64,000 bases of DNA. It comes from Alphaproteobacteria bacterium. GTDB lineage: Bacteria > Pseudomonadota > Alphaproteobacteria > SMXS01. The position numbers were made by a program, and so were the translations under genes. Numbering within the stretch: position 1 is the first letter of the stretch; every line of letters starts with the position of its first letter. Under the pieces are notes generated by a model, which ran no database searches, was not told the origin of the DNA, and saw only the letters and a program-made list of their open reading frames with translations. The stretch lies in assembly GCA_016124315.1 (NCBI GenBank), contig WGNW01000020.1:22208-86207 (forward strand). The letters run 5' to 3'. Below, one piece after another: positions 1 to 7,899 of this stretch.

Positions 1-261
1 ATTCCGCGGCGCCAGCGAATGTCTCAGCCCGCTGGCGTCAAGGGAGGCTTGGTCCGCCCCTCACCGGAATAGGCCGGTGGGGGGCGGCCATGGCGGGGAT
101 GATCCCGGCACCCGTCAACAGCCGCCCCCGGCATTTGAGCCCGGCTTGCCGGGAGCGGAGGCGGTCACCGCGGTGGCACGGCGCGGACCGCGGGCCAAGG
201 CCATGCGGTCCACGGCGCGCGAGCCGGATTCCGGGCGGTATCGGGAAGGCGTCCGACTGGC
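1..261. other. No gene recognised; contains one strong hairpin
   Basis: Short open frames on the plus strand here are rich in Arg and Pro and have no ribosome binding site, so I do not call them genes. The stretch lies downstream of the leftward gene that ends at 262. The only structured element I see is the hairpin at 54-87. Confidence 0.5.
54..87. terminator. GC-rich hairpin, possible transcription terminator
   Basis: Bases 54-67 pair with 74-87 to form a 14-bp stem with one G-T wobble and a 6-nt loop (AATAGG). It sits about 175 bp beyond the 3' end of the leftward gene at 262-663. There is no T run on either side, so it is not a classic intrinsic terminator; it could act with Rho, or end a gene entering from outside the window. 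Confidence 0.4.
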
Positions 262-663
262 TTAGTAGTTCTTCATCAGAGCGCAGTCATCGCCACGAAT
301 GAAGTCCCAACGCTGCTTGGTGCAGCTTCCGCTGGCGTCGTGCTGGTAGCTGTACTTCACGAGGTAAGGGCCTGGCGGCTTATCAGGGACCTTGGTGCCG
401 TCGTGACATACGGGGCCCGAGATGAATGCCAGGCTGCAGGTCTCGTTGCCGCACTTCATCTGAACGGTGCTCCCCCCGGTGGGCAGGGCCTCGGCGTTGC
501 CCTTGCCGTCAACGATGACAGACACATTGGTGCTGCCGCAGTTCTTGAGGCTGAACTTCGCGGCCATCGCGGGGCTGGCGCCCAAGACCATGGCCGCGAC
601 GACAAGTGGGGTCACCCACAGTCCGGACCGGCGGACAGGCGATTCTGCTGCGAATTCTTTCAT
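262..663 (-). CDS. Small secreted cysteine-containing protein, unknown function
   Basis: I chose the ATG at 663 (133 aa) because GGGAG lies just upstream; the frame is open further upstream but without a better start. Residues about 1-34 form a signal peptide: basic start, hydrophobic core and an AMA-type cleavage site before AKFSLKNCG. The mature part of about 100 residues has six or more cysteines and is rich in Gly, Lys and Thr, suggesting a disulphide-stabilised periplasmic or extracellular protein. I recognise no family. It stands alone and is divergent from the lipoprotein gene at 1091. Confidence 0.6.
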   Translation of the reverse strand: MKEFAAESPVRRSGLWVTPLVVAAMVLGASPAMAAKFSLKNCGSTNVSVIVDGKGNAEALPTGGSTVQMKCGNETCSLAFISGPVCHDGTKVPDKPPGPYLVKYSYQHDASGSCTKQRWDFIRGDDCALMKNY

Positions 664-1090
664 CCTATGAGCTCCCGCTTTGACAGAACGATCTGCAATG
701 TCGATTACTACTTTGCCTCGCGAAAATACGGCGTCTCCATCCCGCGTGCAATCGACCGGGCGCGGTGGCGCCGCTTTTATTACTGCGCCGGTAATGGGGA
801 AAGTCGCCGCCAAGTCTGCCGCGCAACGCTCTATGGAGCTGAACTCGCCGATCCGATCCAGCTGCCCCCGCGTCTTGGGGGCGGAGATCACATAAGGGGC
901 CCCTATGCGACAGTCTGGAGAAGCAGACCGAGACCGAGACGCGTCAGGGACTCAGACGCCGGATCATCGTCAGCCGCACGGGTTTGTGTCTCGACGAAAA
1001 GCGCAGTGTGATGGTACCTAATGTCGATGGTTACTTGGGGCCAACATGAAAAAGTCGCGCTGGTGTGTAAAAAGGCGGTCGGGGTGTTTG
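664..1090. other. Divergent intergenic region, 427 bp, no gene recognised
   Basis: This holds the promoters for the leftward gene at 663 and the rightward lipoprotein at 1091. I see a perfect 10-bp palindrome AGGGGCCCCT near 897 and a small GTCTG/CAGAC inverted repeat near 914-929, neither distinctive. TTGACA near 675 could be a -35 element for rightward transcription. No convincing short ORF is present. Confidence 0.4.
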
Positions 1091-1957
1091 ATGAACAGGT
1101 CGTATTGCACGCTTATCACGCTTTCGTTATCTGTCATGGTCTCCAGTTGTACGGACATGGGTGCCGTCCGTACGATCTCGACGAAGCTGCAGGCGGCGTC
1201 GTCGACTTGGAATGACGTCGGCGGCGACTTCCTGGGTTCGTGCCGGCGCGAGCAGCAGACGAATCCGGCGCTTGCCGACTGCGTGTTGGAGAAGCAGGCC
1301 AGCGACGGCATCGCCGCCTTGAATGGGACCCTCAGCAGCTACTTCAAGGCGCTCGGCGATGCCGCGGCCGATACCAGCTTCACGGTGCAGCCCGGCCTCG
1401 ACAAGGCCACCGCCTCGGCGGCGAAGATTCCGGGCATCGACGCCAATCAGGTCAAGGCGGTCTCCGGCCTGGTCGGTCTGCTGGCCCGCCTGGCGACGGA
1501 GAGCATGCGGGAAAGCACCGTCTCTTCCCTGATCGATGACGGCGCGCCCCACGCGCGCACGCTTGTTGATGCGCTCAACCGGCTGGTGGTGGCCAATCTG
1601 ACGTCCCGTCTCGTCACCGAGCGCACGCAGTTGATCGGCCGGGCGCATTCGGAGATCAGTAGCGGCCCGAACGCCTCGCTGCCGCTCGACACCCTGTGCA
1701 AGGGCAGCAACGCCGCGGGACTGAACGGCGCGGAGTATCTTCTCGCGCTGGAATTCTGTCGCCGGCTCGACGTGGTCGACGGGCGTCTCAAGGCCTTGGA
1801 CGACTACAAGGCGTCGCTCCTGAAGGCGGACGCGGCACTGGCCGAACTCCAGTCGAACAAGACGAAGCTCAAGGGCAAGGCGCTGCTCGCGAGCCTCTAC
1901 AAGCTCGGCACCGACCTCGACGCCAGCATCGGCGCCGTCCGCAAGGCCTTTGATTAG
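1091..1957 (+). CDS. Predicted lipoprotein of unknown function
   Basis: The start at 1091 (288 aa) has a GGGGTG ribosome site; an in-frame ATG at 1046 would put charged residues before the signal peptide. The N-terminus has a hydrophobic segment ending in a lipobox-like VSSC at about residue 20, so the protein is probably lipid-anchored. The rest is Ala- and Leu-rich, largely helical, with paired cysteines (CRREQQ, DCVLEKQ, LCKGS, FCRRLD) and a Lys-rich end. The next gene's AGGAGG overlaps the TAG stop, so the two are translationally coupled. No family recognised. Confidence 0.6.
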   Translation: MNRSYCTLITLSLSVMVSSCTDMGAVRTISTKLQAASSTWNDVGGDFLGSCRREQQTNPALADCVLEKQASDGIAALNGTLSSYFKALGDAAADTSFTVQPGLDKATASAAKIPGIDANQVKAVSGLVGLLARLATESMRESTVSSLIDDGAPHARTLVDALNRLVVANLTSRLVTERTQLIGRAHSEISSGPNASLPLDTLCKGSNAAGLNGAEYLLALEFCRRLDVVDGRLKALDDYKASLLKADAALAELQSNKTKLKGKALLASLYKLGTDLDASIGAVRKAFD

Positions 1958-1966
1958 GAGGTGAAG

Positions 1967-2392
1967 ATGGCTCTCTACGACGACCTCGCCAGCTGCGCCG
2001 TCGCCTGCCAGCTCGGCGCCCAGAAGACCCTCGAGATCATGTTCGCCATGGGCCCCAAGCCCGCCGATCCGGCGCAGGCGCTGCTGTGGGAGCAGCAGAC
2101 GACGCGCCTGCAGGGCCAGCTCAACAGCCTGTCGGCCATGAACTCGAAACTGACCGCCATGGCCGTGATCGAGGGTCTCAAGGACTACGCCGCCGACATC
2201 GAGGCGGTCGGGGCCGTCGCCAAGGCGGCGCAGGCGCGCATCAAGCAGATACAGTCGGTCTCGGACGGCCTGACCAGGCTGGCCAAGATCCTCGATCTGG
2301 GGCTCGCGATCCTTGCCGCGGCCGCCGCCCCGAGCCCGGCGACCATCGCCGCGGTGGTCAAGGCCGGGGACGCGGTCGCCCAGGGCGTCTGA
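1967..2392 (+). CDS. Ala-rich helical protein, partner of the preceding lipoprotein
   Basis: ATG at 1967 follows AGGAGG (1956-1961) with 5-nt spacing; a GTG at 1961 lies inside that site and is rejected. The 141-residue product has no signal peptide. It is strongly helical, with the hydrophobic C-terminal stretch LAKILDLGLAILAAAAAPS that could pack against or enter a membrane. Placement 9 bp after the lipoprotein stop suggests a joint role. I recognise no family. It ends 25 bp before the convergent quinoprotein stop. Confidence 0.6.
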   Translation: MALYDDLASCAVACQLGAQKTLEIMFAMGPKPADPAQALLWEQQTTRLQGQLNSLSAMNSKLTAMAVIEGLKDYAADIEAVGAVAKAAQARIKQIQSVSDGLTRLAKILDLGLAILAAAAAPSPATIAAVVKAGDAVAQGV

Positions 2393-2417
2393 CGGTCCGG
2401 ACGGGCGCCCGCCGAAA

Positions 2418-4280
2418 CTACTGGGCGTGCAGCACCAGCAGCACGTTGCCCGGCATCTTGCCGGCGAAGTCGTAGCCGGAGGGCAGGATCAGCGAACCGT
2501 GATAAAGGATCGGCGCCGGCGCGCCGGCCATCGAGCCGCCCGAGGCGTGGCCGCCGCCGACGGTGTCGAAGCTGCGCGTCGTGTCGAACCGCCAGACCAC
2601 CTTGCCGGTCTCGCCGTCATAGGCCCGCAGCCAGCCGTCGATGCTGCCGGCGAACACCAGGCCGTCCGTTGCGGTGATCGCCGACGCGAGGCCCGGGCTG
2701 CAGAACGGGCGGCCGTTGCACATCTTTTCCGTGTTGGGCGCCTTCCACTTGAAGGCGCCGGTGCGGATGTCGAGGGCGTAGAGGCCGGGTCGCGGCGGGA
2801 TGTCGAACGCGACGTCGTTCTTGATCGGCGTGTCGCTGACCGGGACGAACAGGGTGTCCCCGTCTACCGCCATGCCGAAATAAATGCCGGCGTTGTTGCC
2901 GCCGCGGCCGACGCGGGTCTTCCAGACCAGCTTGCCGTTGTTGGGGTCGATGGCGTAGGCCCAGCCGGATTTCTGCCCTGCGAGCACGAGGTCGCGGTGG
3001 TCGCTGGTCGTCGCCAGGATCGGCGAGGCGCCGAAGTCGAAATCGGGTCCGGCGTCCTTCGGGCAGTTGGTGCCGACGGGCCGCAGGAAGCAGGCGACGT
3101 TCCAGGCGTCGTTGGGCACCGCCTGGTAGATCCAGCGGATCTTGCCGGTGTCCAGGTCGAGGGCGACGACCGCGTCGCTGGTCGGGCTGGTGGGCTGGGA
3201 ATAGTTGTCACCGGTGCCGATGATCAGCTGATGGCGCTTCAGGTCGATCGCCGGCGTGTTCCACAGCGCGACGCCCGAGGGACCGTACTTGGCGGTGCCG
3301 ATGGCGTTGGTGCCCTGTTTGACCGGCGGGTCGGTCATGAAGGTCTGCCAGAGATGCTTGCCGGTCCTAGCGTCGTACGCGACTACCGAGCCGCGGAACG
3401 TGCAGCAGGCATAGTGCGGGTCGATGGTGGCCTCCTCCAGCGAGGAGATCGGCAGATAGAGCTTGTTGCCGACGAGGGCCGGCGCCGCGGTGAGCGTGGT
3501 GCTGGGATGGGGATCAGGATGGTCGCGCCACGCCAGCTTGCCGCTCGCGGCGTCCACCGCATAGAGGTTGCCGACCAGGTCGCCGAAATAGACCAGCGGA
3601 TGGGCCGCAGTGTCGCCCTTGCGCCACGGCGCGACGATGATCGCGGTGCGCACCTCGGCGGCGGCGTGGTACACCCAGCGCACGCAGCCACTGGCGCGGT
3701 CGAGCGCGTAGACCGCGCCGTCCTGGCTGCCGACGTAAAGCGCGCCGCCGGCCAGTGCCGGCTGGGAGCGGGCGCGTAGCGCGGCGGGAAAGCCGAACGC
3801 CCATTTCACCTTCAGGCTCGCGACGTTGGCCTTCGAAATGCCGGAGACGCTCTCGGGAATGTCGTGGCGATTGGCGTCGTCGAAGCCCCAGGCGGTGAAA
3901 ACCGGCGGCTCGCCGTAATCGAACCTGGCCGCCGCGCCCTTGCATTGGGGCGGCGAGAACTGTGCCTCTTCGGCCATCTTGTTGCCGCCGAGATAGGTCG
4001 CCACCGCCCGTTTGTCGGCGTCGGACAGGCCGGCGGACTGCACCTGCATCGCGCCTTGGGTCAGGGCCTTGTAGATCGCCCCGGACGACATGTAGCGCAG
4101 GATCGCCGTCGCCGGGGCGTGGCCGATGCCGTGCTCGTGGCACGCGGCGCAGGTTGCATGGAATATGGCTTCCCCCTTGCCGTCATGCGGCGATGCGGCC
4201 GCTGTGGTACCAGCGGCATGCGCCGGCACCGAAACCGCCATCAGCAGAACGCCGGCCAGCGCGGTCAAAAATCGAGACAT
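2418..4280 (-). CDS. Cytochrome c-PQQ quinoprotein dehydrogenase (polyvinyl-alcohol-dehydrogenase type)
   Basis: The 620-aa protein has a signal peptide ending near AHA (residue 22), a cytochrome c domain with heme motif CAACH at 44-48 and a likely Met axial ligand further on, then a PQQ beta-propeller. Eight repeats of the form Y/V-A-x-D-x-x-x-G-x-x-x-W can be counted (such as YALDRASGCVRWVY and VALDLDTGKIRW), matching an eight-bladed barrel. A vicinal Cys pair (YACCTFRG) resembles the PQQ-contacting disulphide of quinoprotein alcohol dehydrogenases. A cytochrome domain at the N-terminus is the arrangement of polyvinyl-alcohol dehydrogenase; substrate is not determined. It is periplasmic. 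A GGGAGGAAGC site precedes ATG 4280. The SCO1-like gene lies 79 bp upstream on the same strand. Confidence 0.8.
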   Translation of the reverse strand: MSRFLTALAGVLLMAVSVPAHAAGTTAAASPHDGKGEAIFHATCAACHEHGIGHAPATAILRYMSSGAIYKALTQGAMQVQSAGLSDADKRAVATYLGGNKMAEEAQFSPPQCKGAAARFDYGEPPVFTAWGFDDANRHDIPESVSGISKANVASLKVKWAFGFPAALRARSQPALAGGALYVGSQDGAVYALDRASGCVRWVYHAAAEVRTAIIVAPWRKGDTAAHPLVYFGDLVGNLYAVDAASGKLAWRDHPDPHPSTTLTAAPALVGNKLYLPISSLEEATIDPHYACCTFRGSVVAYDARTGKHLWQTFMTDPPVKQGTNAIGTAKYGPSGVALWNTPAIDLKRHQLIIGTGDNYSQPTSPTSDAVVALDLDTGKIRWIYQAVPNDAWNVACFLRPVGTNCPKDAGPDFDFGASPILATTSDHRDLVLAGQKSGWAYAIDPNNGKLVWKTRVGRGGNNAGIYFGMAVDGDTLFVPVSDTPIKNDVAFDIPPRPGLYALDIRTGAFKWKAPNTEKMCNGRPFCSPGLASAITATDGLVFAGSIDGWLRAYDGETGKVVWRFDTTRSFDTVGGGHASGGSMAGAPAPILYHGSLILPSGYDFAGKMPGNVLLVLHAQ

Positions 4281-4359
4281 GCTTCCTCCCCACCCCAGTG
4301 CCTTGCAGGATAGTGCAAGCGGCGGGTCCGGGGAAAGGGCGCGCTGCCGTCCTTCCGGC

Positions 4360-5148
4360 TCAGGACCCGGCCTTCGCCCCGGTCGGAATCAGCGGCACCG
4401 TCGCCGCCCACAGTTCGTCGTTCGACAGCACGTCGGCCTCGTCGAATATCTTGCGGATGCGTCCCCGCGGATCGACGACGATGAGGGCGTCGTTGTGGCC
4501 GACGTCGTAGCCGGGATCGGCGCGGTCGGCCAGCGGGTTGGCCACCTTCACCTGGGGCGCCATGCCGCCCTCGGGTTGGCCCTCGATGGCGCTGGCGGCG
4601 TCGTCGGCGCCGTCCTCCTCCTGCACCCGTTCGAAATCCACGTGATAGCCGAAGCGCACCACCTTGCGGATCTCCGAGGGACTACCGGTCAGGTATTGCC
4701 AGCGGGTGTCCTGCGGGTCCCAGCCATACTGCTTGAGATAGGCCTGCATCACGTCCTGGCCGGCGTCGCCCGGCGCCAGGTTGAAGGCGACCAGTTGCAC
4801 CTTGTCGGCAAGGCCGTTCTGCTCGAGCAGGTGCTCGAAGCCGATCAGGTGCGCCGTGATCAGCGGGCAGTAGGTGCGACAGTAGGGGAACAGGAAGGTG
4901 ACCACCCTGACCTTGCCGGCGAACTGGGACGAACTCACGGTGTCGCCGACCTGGTTCTTCAGGGTGTAGGTGGGCGCCTGGCCGAGAACCGGTTCCTCCG
5001 GTCCGGCGGTCGGCGCCGCTGCGCCGTGCGGCCTCGCGATCAGCACGCCGACGCCGATCCCGACGGCAAGCACCGCCGCGAGCCCGAGCCCGCGGACCAG
5101 TCCGCGACTCCAAGACGGTTTGCCGCCGCCGTTCCCGGCTTCGTTCAT
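4360..5148 (-). CDS. SCO1/SenC family copper-chaperone thioredoxin-like protein
   Basis: Membrane-anchored thioredoxin-fold protein of 262 aa. One transmembrane segment (residues about 18-38) is followed by a periplasmic domain carrying CRTYCP (Cys90, Cys94) and a late His in DVGHNDALIVVD, the three copper ligands of SCO proteins. The family delivers copper to the CuA site of cytochrome oxidase or acts as a thiol reductase. An insertion rich in Asp, Glu and Ala (EEDGADDAASAIEGQPEGG) lies between the Cys pair and the His and is longer than usual. GTG 5151 and ATG 5148 are both possible starts; I prefer the ATG. It sits between the quinoprotein and a secreted YtkA-like gene, probably as one leftward operon. 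Confidence 0.8.
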   Translation of the reverse strand: MNEAGNGGGKPSWSRGLVRGLGLAAVLAVGIGVGVLIARPHGAAAPTAGPEEPVLGQAPTYTLKNQVGDTVSSSQFAGKVRVVTFLFPYCRTYCPLITAHLIGFEHLLEQNGLADKVQLVAFNLAPGDAGQDVMQAYLKQYGWDPQDTRWQYLTGSPSEIRKVVRFGYHVDFERVQEEDGADDAASAIEGQPEGGMAPQVKVANPLADRADPGYDVGHNDALIVVDPRGRIRKIFDEADVLSNDELWAATVPLIPTGAKAGS

Positions 5149-5188
5149 CACCCCTTACCGCGTGGATCGGCGGTGCACGGACCGGTCA

Positions 5189-5680
5189 TCAGATCGAGAC
5201 ATCGAAGGTGGCCGGATAGCCGTTGACGACCACGCTCACGCTGTAGTGTCCAGGGGACATGGTGACATTGTTGCCGTAATGGGTCGACGCTGCCCCCTTG
5301 CCGATAACCTGCATGTTGACCACGGGCACGTCCTGGGGCGTGCCGGTCATCTCACCGTTCTCGCCGACCCGCTCATAGGTCATCATGACGGTGGCATCCG
5401 TGACCGGTTTGTCGGTGCCCTTGTCGGAGACATGGACGATGAGGTGGTGATTGGCGGCATCCGGCTGGACAGGGTCGGCGCCGGCCACCGCCAGCATGCC
5501 CTTCGTAGCCTTGCCCGAGTCCACCTCCGCCTGGGTATGGAACGGCTCGGCCGGCAGGACGTGCAGCGCCACCTCGTAGGGCCCCGCCTCCTTGGTCATG
5601 TTGGCGTCACCGGCGTGAGCCGCGGCGGCACCCGTCAGGGCGAAGGCCGCCGCGATAAACAAATTTCGTATTCTAGTCAT
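5189..5680 (-). CDS. Secreted YtkA/FixH-like immunoglobulin-fold protein
   Basis: ATG 5680 with GGGAGAACAAG upstream gives 163 aa with a clear signal peptide (MTRIRNLFIAAAFALTG to AHA). The mature domain has the HLIVHVSDKGTDKPVTDA pattern seen in YtkA-like and FixH-like periplasmic domains, a beta-sandwich often found beside copper and cytochrome-oxidase genes. It contains several Met and His residues that could bind copper. It is the first gene of the leftward run toward the SCO1-like protein and the quinoprotein, which suggests a role in maturation of a periplasmic metalloenzyme. Family assignment is moderate. Confidence 0.55.
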   Translation of the reverse strand: MTRIRNLFIAAAFALTGAAAAHAGDANMTKEAGPYEVALHVLPAEPFHTQAEVDSGKATKGMLAVAGADPVQPDAANHHLIVHVSDKGTDKPVTDATVMMTYERVGENGEMTGTPQDVPVVNMQVIGKGAASTHYGNNVTMSPGHYSVSVVVNGYPATFDVSI

Positions 5681-5874
5681 CTTGTTCTCCCGTCTGGGTA
5701 GTATATGGACGTCATGGACGGCGCTGACAACGCGCAAGAGGTATCGGCGCCACATGAGATCAGCGGGGCTTTCGAGGGATATTCGCGCTATGGAGGGAAC
5801 GCGTCATCGGCACCGCGGGCCGGTTGGCTGCGGCAAGGGTGCTTCCGGCGCGCGCTGTCAGCGTGTTGACCGGA

Positions 5875-6720
5875 TCACGCGCTCGAGGCGCCGGCGACGA
5901 TGCTCTGTAGCGCGTCCACCGCCGCCATGGCGATGCGGCGGCCGCGTTCGTCGATCCCCGTCCAGCTCGCCCGTCGCTTGCGGGGGTCGATCTCCAGCAG
6001 TTTGACGCCCGCCGGCACCACGGTATCGTCCCGCACCACGCCCCGCAGGATCCCGTCGATCGGGGCATGGACCGGCTCGCCCTCGAGATGGCCGACGGTC
6101 ATGCCCTTGTAGATGCGCAAGCCCACGTCGAAGGCGCTGCGCCACGTGCCGGCCGCTTGGGCGTAGGCGAAGCGTTCCCGCCCCACGCCGCCCAGCAGGG
6201 CCGGCTTGCCGTCCGCCGCATCGGTGACGCCGGCGCGCAGCACGGTGCCGTTGCGGACGGGTCGGGTCTCGATGGCGACGTCGCAGTTGCCGTCGACCTG
6301 AAAACCGGGTCCGAGGCCGATGGTGGTGACCGCGAGGTTTCGCAGGTCCGGTGTCACCCGATGCTTCTGCATCCGCGCATCGACCAGGACGCTCAGCCTT
6401 CCGATCACCAGCAGGTCGCTCAGTCCCAGGCGAGTCACCGCCACCCGGCCCGGCACGGACATCTCGGCAAGCACGTGAAGGGCGTGGTCCACGTTTCTGC
6501 CTATGATGTCCTCGATCACCGTGGCGTCCCCATAAAGCGTATCGTGAAACGCCATGCCGCGGCGGATCACGGGCGGTGCCGGATCGTGGGAAAGGACGAC
6601 GCCATAGCCGGCGCGGTGCAGATGCACGGCGACGGCGGAGGCGATCTCGTTGGTGCCCATCACCACGGCGGGAGGTCGGAGTTCCTGGTGATGGCGGGAA
6701 GATGTCGTCAGGGCGATCAT
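5875..6720 (-). CDS. YqeB/EF2563-type molybdenum hydroxylase accessory protein
   Basis: 280 aa from ATG 6720. It opens with a nucleotide-binding-like segment (VVMGTNEIASAVAVHLHRAG), contains TTIGLGPGF, and ends with a biotinyl-like region (EGEPVHAPIDGILRGVV) followed by KLLEIDPRK. This order matches the YqeB family annotated as selenium-dependent molybdenum cofactor or hydroxylase accessory proteins, usually encoded with xdhC, mocA and selD. None of those companions is visible here. The genes beside it (mop, DUF2478, modD) are also molybdenum-linked, which supports the call. It likely helps mature or sulphurate a molybdenum hydroxylase, such as the one at 34.7 kb; that link is inference. Confidence 0.75.
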   Translation of the reverse strand: MIALTTSSRHHQELRPPAVVMGTNEIASAVAVHLHRAGYGVVLSHDPAPPVIRRGMAFHDTLYGDATVIEDIIGRNVDHALHVLAEMSVPGRVAVTRLGLSDLLVIGRLSVLVDARMQKHRVTPDLRNLAVTTIGLGPGFQVDGNCDVAIETRPVRNGTVLRAGVTDAADGKPALLGGVGRERFAYAQAAGTWRSAFDVGLRIYKGMTVGHLEGEPVHAPIDGILRGVVRDDTVVPAGVKLLEIDPRKRRASWTGIDERGRRIAMAAVDALQSIVAGASSA

Positions 6721-6806
6721 GGCGGCCTCACGGAAGCGGAAGGGAGACGAGATCGGATCGCGCCCGGCTGCCCAAAGTCCGGCATGCACCGGGTCTTGCA
6801 GGAGAC

Positions 6807-6834
6807 GCGTGCCTCCCGCGAGGGGATGGCACGC
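6807..6834. repeat. Inverted repeat upstream of mop
   Basis: GCGTGCC (6807-6813) pairs with GGCACGC (6828-6834); the loop itself can pair CCC with GGG. It lies 60 bp before the mop start in the divergent yqeB/mop spacer, just ahead of a TATCAT -10-like hexamer at 6856-6861. It could be an operator or a leader structure; no known riboswitch was recognised. Confidence 0.3.
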
Positions 6835-6893
6835 AGGCATGGCCTCGGGGTCGCGCTATCATCGGGAAGTGCACACAGTTCAGGGTCCACGCC

Positions 6894-7100
6894 ATGAAAC
6901 TCAGCGCCAGGAACGTCCTCCCCGGTACCGTCGTCGCCGTTACCAAGGGGACCACCACCGCCCACATCAAGATCGAGCTCGCGCCCGGGCTCACCATGTT
7001 CTCGTCCATTACCAATGAGGCCGTGGACGACCTGGACATCAGGGTGGGAGATACGGTCTCCGCGGTGATCAAGTCGTCTGACGTCATGGTTGGGAAGTAG
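6894..7100 (+). CDS. mop: Molbindin, single Mop/TOBE domain molybdate-binding protein
   Basis: 68 aa, the usual length of one Mop domain. The pattern MKLSARNVLPGTV, IKIELAPG, DLDIRVGDTVSAVIKSSDVMVGK is diagnostic for molbindins, which assemble into hexamers that store or buffer molybdate in the cytoplasm. It is divergent from the yqeB-like gene, and its 3' end overlaps the convergent DUF2478 gene by 17 bp. Because the ModE-type regulator at 60.3 kb lacks its own Mop domains, this free Mop protein might act as a separate molybdate sensor; that is speculation. Confidence 0.9.
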   Translation: MKLSARNVLPGTVVAVTKGTTTAHIKIELAPGLTMFSSITNEAVDDLDIRVGDTVSAVIKSSDVMVGK

Positions 7101-7683
7101 CCTCGTTCCAGACCGGACGGCCGCCGGCCGCGTGCCTTCGGCGCTTGCCGCGGGCGGCAATGTCGGCCCACCAGCCGTCCAGGGTCCGGCGCGAGCAGAG
7201 CAGCATGGTGCCCCGGTCGCCCGTGAATGTCGCCCAGGCTTCCAGGTGCTTCTCCGGTACCGCCGTGAGCACCGGCAGGCCCGCGACGATCGCGGCGGCC
7301 AGTTCGTCGCGGAGTCCCTTGCCGGCAGCCTCCTGCTTGGAGAACTTGTTGACCACGACGAGTTCCGAACCGGCTTCGATGGCCCGGCCGACGGCCCGGG
7401 AGGCCTCGGCAAGTCCGGCCGGGTCGAGCCTGCAGGATGTCGCGCCGCTGCCCAGATCCTGGCAGAGTCGGATCTCCCGCCCCGACGTCAGGTCGAGAAG
7501 GTGCATCTGCACGATGCGTCCCTCGTCGGTCTTGGCATTCCGTTGCACCACCCCGCCGACGGCCACGCCGTCAGCGCGGAGAGTGGCCGCGAAGTCGTGC
7601 AGCAGGGAATCGATGTCGTCCTCGGGACGGTAAAGGACCGCCGCCAGCTTGTTGGGATCGAAGTCGGCTGTCTCGTGATCCAT
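7084..7683 (-). CDS. DUF2478 family protein, molybdenum-associated putative P-loop-like NTPase
   Basis: 199 aa from ATG 7683, with GGAG six bases upstream; a TTG at 7731 is less likely. The sequence has the VVQRN, MHLLDLTSGREIRLCQDLGSG and VVNKFSKQEAAGKGLRDELAAAI segments typical of DUF2478, a family often adjacent to molybdate transport genes. NKFSKxEAxGxGLR resembles a nucleotide-binding or switch region, but a classic Walker A is absent. The biochemical role is unknown; context points to molybdenum handling. It is convergent with and overlaps mop, and is divergent from modD. Confidence 0.7.
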   Translation of the reverse strand: MDHETADFDPNKLAAVLYRPEDDIDSLLHDFAATLRADGVAVGGVVQRNAKTDEGRIVQMHLLDLTSGREIRLCQDLGSGATSCRLDPAGLAEASRAVGRAIEAGSELVVVNKFSKQEAAGKGLRDELAAAIVAGLPVLTAVPEKHLEAWATFTGDRGTMLLCSRRTLDGWWADIAARGKRRRHAAGGRPVWNEATSQP

Positions 7684-7818
7684 CGCGAGCTCCAGTGCAA
7701 CGCGCGAACAGGCCCGCGCAATGTCGTTCAAGCAAATAGCGTGCCTTCCCTGAGTTGGCGCGAGGTTTGCACTTCCGGGAGACGTATGCTCGTCTTCCGG
7801 CCTTTACCCGGCCCTGGC

Positions 7819-7854
7819 GCGACGGCCACGTCGCAATTGCGACGGACATGTCGC
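7819..7854. promoter_or_regulatory. Tandem 16-bp inverted-repeat operators upstream of modD
   Basis: Two copies of GCGACGGMCAYGTCGC occur at 7819-7834 and 7839-7854, a 20-bp period or two helical turns. Each copy is itself an inverted repeat (GCGAC / GTCGC), and their junction forms the perfect palindrome CGTCGCAATTGCGACG at 7829-7844. They lie 45 bp upstream of modD and 136 bp from the divergent DUF2478 start, so one regulator could control both. The sequence does not resemble the ModE box at 60.1 kb. Confidence 0.6.
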
Positions 7855-7899
7855 GAAAGGGACAAGGGCAAGCGTGCCGGACAACAGGAGAGACGTGAG

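Noticed and set aside
262..891. A 209-residue start for the leftward secreted protein
   Set aside because: The first 76 residues have no ribosome site and would bury the signal peptide; ATG 663 has GGGAG and places the signal sequence at the N-terminus.
896..905. AGGGGCCCCT palindrome as an operator
   Set aside because: Only 10 bp, without extended symmetry, in GC-rich DNA where such sequences are expected by chance.
7090..7899. An N-terminal extension of the modD frame back to 7090
   Set aside because: It lies antisense to the DUF2478 gene; the NadC-like fold begins just after ATG 7900, which has AGGAG.
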